A stretch of 21,788 nucleotides of DNA, from NCBI GenBank assembly GCA_964398215.1, contig CAYNNP010000103.1, positions 1-21,788 of the forward strand, given 5' to 3'. This document shows positions 15,966 to 21,788 of this stretch, piece after piece. This stretch comes from CAYNNP01 sp964398215 (lineage in GTDB: Bacteria; Planctomycetota; Planctomycetia; Pirellulales; Pirellulaceae). The notes under the pieces were generated by a model. That model had not been told where the DNA came from. It made no database searches and worked only from the letters and a program-made list of their open reading frames with translations. Position numbers and translations under genes: made by a program. Positions within the stretch are counted from its first letter, which is position 1. Every line of letters begins with the position of its first letter.

Positions 15966-17414
15966 TCACCGATCGGCATTGAATGATTCATGATTTGGGT
16001 CGACTCCACAGAGGACAAAGCTTCGCATCGCCGACTCAGACAACGGAGAGACTTGTTGGCTTTGCGATTCAATTTGCCGGAACGCCGTCTTGATTTCTGA
16101 TTCGGACAACGTTCCGTTTTGGCTTGCCAATGTCAGTCGCACATATTCCCAATTGATCGCTTCGCTGGGTCGATGAAGTTTTTGAAGAAGATTAACGAGT
16201 TCGCCAAAATCGTCATCCGTTAGGGTTTTTCCATTGGCCATCGCTTCACCCAACTCCTGCGTTCGTCGGAGCGTTTTCGCACGATCGAAAGCACGCGATT
16301 GGGCTTTTGAAAATTGGTCAAAGTCCGCCAATGATTCTGCTAGTAACTCGTAGGCCTCTGCGTATGTTGGCATCAGCAATATACATTTGCAGCAGCAAGC
16401 AATGGCCTTGCGCGGTTGTCGGTTCATGGAAGCTAAAGTTGCAAAAGCAAACCAAGCATCAGGATTCTTATTAGCCACTTTCTGATTGATGTTCGCCCAT
16501 GCCGAAAGTTGTTCATTGTTCTTTTGACGAGCAAAAGCTAAACCGAGCATAGCGTTTTCTGCGTGCGTCAGATCCACATCTTTGGACTCAATCAGCTCGA
16601 TTACTGCTTGCCAGTCACCAATTCCCGCAAGCTTGTTGGCTTCACCCAGTAAGCCTATCGGTTCGATACTTTGCGCATCTTTTTTAAACGGACGCTGGGG
16701 CCTGAGAAGCCAACGCAAATCGGATTCGCTGATGTCACCTAGTTCGTTTAGTCTGTCGAAATGTTCAAAAGCTTTTTGGTTTTCCCCGCGACGAAACAGC
16801 AGGCGACCGAGCGACTGGTGAACGATCACGGCATCCGGCGCGAACTTCAACAAAGTGTTCAATCGTTCTTCGGCTTCGTCAAATTTTCCGTATCGAACCA
16901 GCCAATCAGAGGTTTGCCCGAGTACCGCGAGCTTTGCGTCCGGAGTTGTTTTGGCAAGCTTGTCCAGCATTGCAATCGCCTCGGGATAACGTTTACGTAG
17001 CCCAAGGACTCGAGCCATCAGAAAGTTCGATGTCGGATCGCTAGGGTCAAGACGTATCAGTTGGCGAGCCAGTTTGTAGGCCTGGACGTGATTGGCTGAT
17101 TCTAAAGCCGCGCCAACCTGTTCGACCAATTCGCCTTTGTCTAACAGCGTATCGGGTGTCGGTGGTTGTTCGACTGGTTTTGACGGATCACGGTTGGTGT
17201 TCGTGGTGTCGGAAGCATCCATTCGGATTGCGTTCGTTGTCTTGGATGCGGAAGTTCCGTTCGGTTTTGTCTGTTGCTTGGCGACCTGAGGTTTGGCTGG
17301 CTTGAGCCATTGCCGTAGACCAAAAATGCTGAACATCAACACAGCGCAAGCGACACCCCACACCCACAGAGGTTTCGATTCGCGGAGGCGGAATTGATTT
17401 GAACTTTCAGCCAT
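15966..17414 (-). CDS. TPR-repeat protein with N-terminal membrane anchor
   Basis: A 482-residue protein with one membrane segment (about 16-33, WVWGVACAVLMFSIFGL), a Thr/Asn/Pro-rich linker (40-88) and a long helical tetratricopeptide-like region from about 95. Recognisable units include AYKLARQLIRLDPSDP (112-127), YPEAIAMLDKLAKTTPDA, FDEAEERLNTLLKFAPDA (178-195) and YAEAYELLAESL. TPRs usually hold protein partners. A cysteine cluster CCCKC (340-344) lies in one repeat. The start ATG at 17414 is preferred over one 15 nt upstream. Divergent from the heptahaem cytochrome across 123 bp, suggesting a shared role, perhaps cytochrome maturation or docking on the outer face of the membrane; that is inference. 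Confidence 0.8.
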   Translation of the reverse strand: MAESSNQFRLRESKPLWVWGVACAVLMFSIFGLRQWLKPAKPQVAKQQTKPNGTSASKTTNAIRMDASDTTNTNRDPSKPVEQPPTPDTLLDKGELVEQVGAALESANHVQAYKLARQLIRLDPSDPTSNFLMARVLGLRKRYPEAIAMLDKLAKTTPDAKLAVLGQTSDWLVRYGKFDEAEERLNTLLKFAPDAVIVHQSLGRLLFRRGENQKAFEHFDRLNELGDISESDLRWLLRPQRPFKKDAQSIEPIGLLGEANKLAGIGDWQAVIELIESKDVDLTHAENAMLGLAFARQKNNEQLSAWANINQKVANKNPDAWFAFATLASMNRQPRKAIACCCKCILLMPTYAEAYELLAESLADFDQFSKAQSRAFDRAKTLRRTQELGEAMANGKTLTDDDFGELVNLLQKLHRPSEAINWEYVRLTLASQNGTLSESEIKTAFRQIESQSQQVSPLSESAMRSFVLCGVDPNHESFNADR

Positions 17415-17537
17415 CAAAGTCGGGTACAATTTACGAACTTGGGACTAGCAGAGCGATGTTTAGGATAACCGTTGTGCATGGTCGCTTGTTTGGTTTATGC
17501 GCTTTGGCGTTAGTTTCTTGGAATTTGTGTGACCTTG

Positions 17538-18656
17538 ATGAAATTTGTTCGGTACGCCGGATACGGGCTTTTGCTAATCAGCCAAGCGACAGTGTTTTAC
17601 TGTTGTTGGGGACTTGCGCCTCCTGATCAGGATCCGGGCGTTGACCGACACGCCGCGAGCTCCAGTCCAACTTATGTGGGCAAAGCGGTTTGCAAAGAAT
17701 GCCATCAAGCGAACTTTGATTTTCACTCCAGGCACGGTCATGCGTCAACGTTTTCGGTCATGGAGCAGTCGTCGTTGTCGTCGCAGTATGCAGGCAAGGA
17801 ACATGATGCAGGCAAGGTGGTTGGTAAATTTAAATACCACGGCGAAGCTAACGGGAAATTGTCGGTGTCTTTGCCAGATAAGTTCGGAGAAAAACGGTTT
17901 CCACTGCAGTATGTGCTGGGGTCAGGAAAACACGCTCAAACAATCATTACTTTGATCTCTAACTTGAAGAATGAAACCGAGTGTGTGGAGCATCGGGTTA
18001 GTTTCTTTCCTGATCGAGGTTTAGGACTAACGCCTGGGCAAACCGACACCATGACGACGACGAACTCTTTGGAGCTGTTTGGGCAGTTTGTTCTAGGAGA
18101 CAAAATCGAACGTTGTGTGTATTGCCACACTACAACAGCATCGATCAAGGATGAACAAGTCGTCAACTTGAGATCGAATGTGAACTGCGAAAAGTGTCAT
18201 GGTCCAGGTAGTGAGCACGTCGCTTCGGCCCGAAAGAACCCTAAGCCTGTGCCCTACTCTGTTGGCATGCCAACCTGGGACGCCGAGTCGGAGATTCAGC
18301 TTTGTGGGGACTGCCACCGGCTGCCCTGGCACGTGACTGAAAAAGAGGTTCGAGAGTATCCTGATGTGCTTGTCCGTTTTCAGCCCATTGGTCTACTTCG
18401 CAGTTCTTGCTACCTAAAGTCCGAGGGTGAAATGAAATGCACGACGTGCCATAACCCTCACGAACCTTCGGCCGAGGTGAGTTTGTCACGCCACATCAAA
18501 AACTGCATCGCCTGTCATCAGGAACAAAACGATCAGCATGTCGCTTGTCCAGTTTCAACCACAGAAGGATGCATTGACTGCCACATGCCAGCAGTGTCAA
18601 TTGGATTTGGGTTGTCGTTTCATGATCACTGGATTCGGATACGCAAGAACCAGTGA
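17538..18656 (+). CDS. Heptahaem c-type cytochrome, membrane-anchored or exported
   Basis: A 372-residue protein with a hydrophobic N-terminus (about 7-25) and seven CxxCH haem-binding motifs: CKECH (52-56), CVYCH (193-197), CEKCH (217-221), CGDCH (256-260), CTTCH (301-305), CIACH (323-327) and CIDCH (345-349). The TYVGKAVCKECH opening and the GPGSEH and CHNPHE contexts are typical of the cytochrome c554/c-prime-like multihaem family of periplasmic electron carriers or oxidoreductases. Spare histidines (for example in HSRHGHAS, 63-69) could be distal haem ligands. A GTG at 17529 is an alternative start with GGA a few nt ahead; the ATG at 17538 has no clear site. Electron donor and acceptor are unknown. 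Confidence 0.9.
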   Translation: MKFVRYAGYGLLLISQATVFYCCWGLAPPDQDPGVDRHAASSSPTYVGKAVCKECHQANFDFHSRHGHASTFSVMEQSSLSSQYAGKEHDAGKVVGKFKYHGEANGKLSVSLPDKFGEKRFPLQYVLGSGKHAQTIITLISNLKNETECVEHRVSFFPDRGLGLTPGQTDTMTTTNSLELFGQFVLGDKIERCVYCHTTTASIKDEQVVNLRSNVNCEKCHGPGSEHVASARKNPKPVPYSVGMPTWDAESEIQLCGDCHRLPWHVTEKEVREYPDVLVRFQPIGLLRSSCYLKSEGEMKCTTCHNPHEPSAEVSLSRHIKNCIACHQEQNDQHVACPVSTTEGCIDCHMPAVSIGFGLSFHDHWIRIRKNQ

Positions 18657-18663
18657 AATGGTC

Positions 18664-18698
18664 AAAAAAAAACGCGATCAGGATCTCTGATCGCGTTT
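18664..18698 (-). terminator. Rho-independent terminator after the DUF1559 gene
   Basis: 12-bp perfect stem AAACGCGATCAG (18670-18681) / CTGATCGCGTTT (18687-18698) with a 5-nt loop. Nine A on the plus strand (18664-18672) give the U-tract for leftward transcription, 45 nt beyond the DUF1559 stop. On the plus strand only three T follow, so it may stop the cytochrome transcript less efficiently. Confidence 0.88.
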
Positions 18699-18742
18699 GG
18701 ACTATGAACTGATTTGCATCAAGCGATGCGGTCAAACTCTGA

Positions 18743-20005
18743 TTACTGGTTCAACTGTTCTTCGATGGACTCTCTGGAAGCCTTTGATCCCAAAGCACCC
18801 CACAAACCGTATGGGCTTTTCTGACCAGGCTCACGTGGCCCTGTTCGGCTGACTCGAACCGCACCTTGTCGATTGTTACCCGCTTCAACCGAATCGGTCA
18901 TGAAGATCACAGCACCGTCAGCCATCAGCACGTGTGCACCACCTTGGTGATGACTACTGGCTGAGTGAGTACCAGGTCCGTCAACCCAGCGAGCGATACA
19001 AACTTCGCTGTTGGGGGGCAGGACTGTGAACATTTGAGAACACATCGCATTGAATGATGACCAAACTGAACCACGAGAAAATCGATTGTCATTCAACGCA
19101 ACCAAATTCGGCTCCGTGCAGTTTGTGCTCGTACTGCTGCACCAGAACCTAGGACGCTCGGGGTCGATTTCGTTCCTGTCTGCACAGATCTTTGGATTGT
19201 CGAACGTTGCGGTGTTGCCCGCAGCACGCCAAGAACCAGATCCACGAATGTCCCGATCACCCAGGTCTGTTACGATTTCGCCCATGGCGATAGTGTTTGA
19301 CAAGCCATCAAGAATGTCACGGAACTTCGACGCGCGACGAATGGTGAAAACACCACGGCTAACAGCGCGATACGCACCGACATTGAATGTGCCAGTTTGA
19401 CGAACCAAAGCTCCGTTTGTGATGTTGTGGTGGTGGTGACCGTGAGAATCACCCATGCACAATGCGTAATTTGTACGGCCAAGAGCTGGTAGACCAACTC
19501 CGGGATCGCTTGGGCAACGCAAAGTTGGAATCTCGGTCGCCCAAGGAACGTAGCCTGGGGTAGCACTAAAGTTACGAGGGCTTGGACCCATAGCTGGCCA
19601 ACGAGGAGGGTTGGTCAGGTTTGTACTAGCAGGTGGCGCCGCACCAGTTACGGTTTGAGTGCTTGGATTGCTAATCTGTTCCCAAACAGCTTGCTGTTCA
19701 AAGTAAGAAGTCAGAGGAACAAGTGCACTCAAGCATTCTTTGTTGGCATCGTTACCGGTTTGCCACCAGTTGGTGGTGTTAACACCAGCACCAGTACCGC
19801 CAGCTTGGACGGGGAGCTGTTTGTAGGCCGAATGATAGTTGTGCAGGGCCAATCCAATTTGCTTGAAGTTGTTGCTGCAACTCATTCGCCGCGCGGCTTC
19901 ACGTGCCGCTTGGACTGCCGGTAAAAGCAGTCCCACTAAGATACCAATGATGGCAATGACGACTAACAGTTCCACAAGCGTGAAACCTTTTCTAGACCGT
20001 GTCAT
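18743..20005 (-). CDS. DUF1559 protein with type IV pilin-like N-terminus
   Basis: A 420-residue protein of a family greatly expanded in planctomycetes. It begins MTRSRKGFTLVELLVVIAII, a class III (prepilin) signal with the cleavage Gly before Phe8 and Glu+5, followed by GLLLPAVQAAREAARRMSCSN, the DUF1559 hallmark. Near the C-terminus the SHHQGGAHVLMADGAV segment is the family's H-x9-DG motif. It is probably processed by a prepilin peptidase and assembled as a surface pseudopilin; roles are not established. AAAGGG lies 6 nt before the ATG at 20005, which fixes the start over an upstream in-frame one at 20020. Same strand as the lipoprotein at 20114, 108 bp apart, probably co-transcribed, ending at the terminator near 18690. 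Confidence 0.92.
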   Translation of the reverse strand: MTRSRKGFTLVELLVVIAIIGILVGLLLPAVQAAREAARRMSCSNNFKQIGLALHNYHSAYKQLPVQAGGTGAGVNTTNWWQTGNDANKECLSALVPLTSYFEQQAVWEQISNPSTQTVTGAAPPASTNLTNPPRWPAMGPSPRNFSATPGYVPWATEIPTLRCPSDPGVGLPALGRTNYALCMGDSHGHHHHNITNGALVRQTGTFNVGAYRAVSRGVFTIRRASKFRDILDGLSNTIAMGEIVTDLGDRDIRGSGSWRAAGNTATFDNPKICADRNEIDPERPRFWCSSTSTNCTEPNLVALNDNRFSRGSVWSSFNAMCSQMFTVLPPNSEVCIARWVDGPGTHSASSHHQGGAHVLMADGAVIFMTDSVEAGNNRQGAVRVSRTGPREPGQKSPYGLWGALGSKASRESIEEQLNQ

Positions 20006-20113
20006 AAAAAGCCCTTTCAAAAATGGAAAAAAACAAAAACTTATTCAGCACGGAATCTGATGATTCCGGTCTATCGCTTCGAGTATCAATACGCCCGAGA
20101 CGCAACCATTCTG

Positions 20114-20302
20114 TTACTCCTGATTTTTCAGTTCGTCTTCCTGTGCCTTGTTGTAGGCTTCATCAGACATGCCTGGCATCGCCGATTCATTGTTCTTCTC
20201 AGGCGCTTTGACAACGGTGGATTCTTTCTTTTCGCAGCCAACTGAAACGGACAGCAAAGAGAATCCAGCGACCAATACAAGCGAATGGAAAACGTATTTC
20301 AT
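20114..20302 (-). CDS. Small lipoprotein upstream of DUF1559 (62 aa)
   Basis: MKYVFHSLVLVAGFSLLSVS leads to a lipobox-like SVGC with cysteine at 23, then a charged tail (EKKEST...KAPEKNNES...AYNKAQEDELKNQE). AAGGG lies 8 nt before this ATG, which decides it over an upstream in-frame start at 20329. It is first in a leftward pair with the DUF1559 gene; small lipoproteins beside DUF1559 genes are, to my knowledge, a common planctomycete arrangement. Function unknown. Confidence 0.78.
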   Translation of the reverse strand: MKYVFHSLVLVAGFSLLSVSVGCEKKESTVVKAPEKNNESAMPGMSDEAYNKAQEDELKNQE

Positions 20303-20523
20303 GAATGAACCCTTGAAAGCTACTGACACTAAAGTCGTTTAAAACGGATGGTTTGACAAAAGAGGGAACGTTCTTTTTACCCGGTACGGGGGGGAGGATG
20401 GCACCCTGTTCTGTTAATCGGTCATTTTTTCTGGGGTTTCTTTGCAGATATGGCTGCTTTCTTGGTAGTTCACAGGGTTTTCTGGGCGTTTATAGAGAGC
20501 GATTTTCACAATCCACCTGAAGA
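20303..20523. other. Intergenic region between lipoprotein and repeat remnant
   Basis: 221 bp without a convincing gene. It holds a G-run (20389-20395), a near-palindrome GGAACGTTCT (20365-20374) and presumably the promoter of the leftward lipoprotein-DUF1559 pair. Confidence 0.4.
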
Positions 20524-20653
20524 GGACGTCTTTGCTCTGGACGGAACCGGAAAACGCATCGGCAAAGTTTCCGTGCAAACCGACGTCCCAATGGCACTTC
20601 GTTTACCCTTTCTGGCGAACACAAAACGATTTGGTATGAAGTGCTGCGAAAGT
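20524..20653 (+). pseudogene. Broken duplicate of the glycoside hydrolase 3' end
   Basis: 130 bp matching 15712-15839 (three mismatches outside one indel). The copy starts in the same reading frame as the hydrolase (DVFALDGTGKRIGKVSVQTD) but near 20586-20592 it is 2 nt longer, which shifts the frame; the remaining match (GTSFTLSGEHKTIWYEVLRK) is in another frame. The TAG stop has become TTG. Upstream, the frame runs back to an ATG at 20450 through sequence unrelated to the hydrolase. It is a 3'-end fragment, not a functional gene, lying 36 bp before the exported hydrolase. Confidence 0.9.
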
Positions 20654-20689
20654 TGCTGACCCAAAAACACACCGGTTTGGAAAATCAAT

Positions 20690-21788
20690 ATGCGAATCGC
20701 GGCCCTGATTTTTTCGTTTCTGCTTCTGTTTTCAAATCACCTGATCGCCGAAGATCGCATTGCCACCAAAGCGGCAAGCGAAATACCGGCCGACCCGGCT
20801 GCCGAGATGGTCGCCGGAATCGACCGGTTTTTGCTGCGCAAATGGGATCAAGCCAGAGACAAACGAGCAGATCATTGGTGGAACAAGGAACAGTTCACCC
20901 AGAATCGTCAGCATTTCATTAAGTTGCTGGGGCTGGAATCATCACGACACGATGTCAACGAAGGATTCTTTGTGCAGCGCGATCCGATTTTCACCAGTGA
21001 TTCGTTTGTTGCCCATGCTGTTCGTTGGCCAGTGTTGTCGTACCCAGCTCCACAAACCGCCAACGCCGCTGCGATGTGGGGCGAAGGCATTCATTTGTCG
21101 CCAAACAAATCCAATCAAACGCTTGTCATCATTTTGCCTGACGCCAGCGAATTACCGGAGCATTGGTTGCCATTGGGGATGGCCGACAATTCTGGCCTGG
21201 CTGAGTGGCGCGAAAACTTTGCGACGGATTTAGCACGCGACGGAAGCGATGTTGTGTTGATGGCGACGATCAGCCGAGAGGAACACAAGCATCGCAATGC
21301 CAATATGTCGCGCCGCGAATACCTTCATCGAGCCGCGTTCGAGTTAGGTCGAACGTTGACGGCCTACGAAATTCAGATGGTCCAAGCCGTGATCGATCGG
21401 TTGGGTGATGGGAAACGCATTGTTGTCTGTGGCTCTGGCGAGGGCGGCATGGTCGCTTTGATGGCCGGAGCCGTCGATGAGCGTATCGATGCGACGGTGG
21501 TTGGAAATTACTTTGGCCAACACGGTCCACTTTGGAGCGAGCCTCTTAGCCGTCAAATCTTTGGTCTAAACACTCGTTTCAGCGACGGCTACATCGCCGC
21601 GTTGGTAGCCCCAGCGCTTTTGATTCCGCTGACAGACAAGGATTACTCTGTTCAACTGAACGGGAAAGGAGGTGCACCAGCGATCTGGGAATCAAAGGAC
21701 CGATCAAAATTCGGCTACGAATTGGCTCGCCAAGAGATTTCATGTATTCGCGCCGATATCGATTTTCCCTGGACGATACTGAGTGAAC
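20690..21788 (+). CDS. Exported alpha/beta-hydrolase, 3' end beyond window
   Basis: An open frame of at least 366 codons running off the window edge. Signal peptide MRIAALIFSFLLLFSNHLIA with cleavage before EDR. The segments REYLHRAAFELGR (209-221), VVCGSGEGGMVALMAGAVDERIDA (about 245-268), NYFGQ...LWSEPLSRQIFGL and GYIAALVAPALLI fit the planctomycete exported alpha/beta-hydrolases often labelled acetylxylan esterase or dienelactone hydrolase (from memory). The nucleophile elbow reads C-G-S-G-E-G-G, so Ser249 is not in the usual G-x-S-x-G spacing and activity is uncertain. Other catalytic residues would lie beyond the edge. Its start is 36 bp after the duplicated hydrolase 3' end, suggesting it once followed a glycoside hydrolase gene directly. 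Confidence 0.8.
   Translation, partial: MRIAALIFSFLLLFSNHLIAEDRIATKAASEIPADPAAEMVAGIDRFLLRKWDQARDKRADHWWNKEQFTQNRQHFIKLLGLESSRHDVNEGFFVQRDPIFTSDSFVAHAVRWPVLSYPAPQTANAAAMWGEGIHLSPNKSNQTLVIILPDASELPEHWLPLGMADNSGLAEWRENFATDLARDGSDVVLMATISREEHKHRNANMSRREYLHRAAFELGRTLTAYEIQMVQAVIDRLGDGKRIVVCGSGEGGMVALMAGAVDERIDATVVGNYFGQHGPLWSEPLSRQIFGLNTRFSDGYIAALVAPALLIPLTDKDYSVQLNGKGGAPAIWESKDRSKFGYELARQEISCIRADIDFPWTILSE

Overview
The window most likely comes from a planctomycete (Planctomycetota), probably Pirellulaceae or a close relative. The reasons are a DUF1559 protein with a pilin-like N-terminus beside a small lipoprotein, a membrane protein starting with the N-P-Y-K motif, a secreted GEGG-type alpha/beta-hydrolase, a seven-haem cytochrome c paired with a TPR protein, and intergenic palindromes of a type I associate with this group. 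Base composition is near 50 % GC and Shine-Dalgarno sequences are often weak. The placement rests on recognised families, not on a search.

Layout. 1-464: non-coding leader with two palindromic elements, then clpB (465-3101, +). Convergent to it is a 54-residue zinc-ribbon gene (3112-3276, -) that a 60-residue length cut-off would miss. A glycerate 2-kinase (3386-4726, -) is divergent from a Ski2-like helicase (4834-7302, +), which is followed after 25 bp by lpxK (7328-8386, +). A repeat-bearing lipoprotein (8451-8744, -), a small exported protein with a clear terminator (9027-9424, +), an acidic 81-residue protein (9767-10012, +) and the tyrosine recombinase xerC (10096-10998, +) follow. Next are an Rpn-family PD-(D/E)XK nuclease (11318-12271, -) and a small membrane protein (12520-12978, -).

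The right part holds a secreted clan-A glycoside hydrolase (13235-15841, +), a TPR membrane protein (15966-17414, -) divergent from a heptahaem cytochrome c (17538-18656, +), a DUF1559 protein (18743-20005, -) with an upstream lipoprotein (20114-20302, -), and the 5' part of an exported alpha/beta-hydrolase (20690 to the window edge, +).

The most unusual structure is a direct repeat. The last ~128 bp of the glycoside hydrolase gene recur at 20524-20653, about 97 % identical outside a short indel that breaks the frame, with the stop codon lost. The copy lies just upstream of the alpha/beta-hydrolase. The two copies bracket the TPR, cytochrome, DUF1559 and lipoprotein genes, a ~4.7 kb block. 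This fits either insertion of a cassette at the 3' end of the glycoside hydrolase or the remains of a second hydrolase paralogue. No integrase lies inside the block.

How the genes work together: clpB serves protein quality control, lpxK lipid A synthesis, and xerC probably chromosome dimer resolution. The glycoside hydrolase and the exported hydrolase would fit extracellular polysaccharide use. The TPR and cytochrome pair probably belongs to periplasmic electron transfer. No phage, CRISPR array, tRNA or rRNA was seen.
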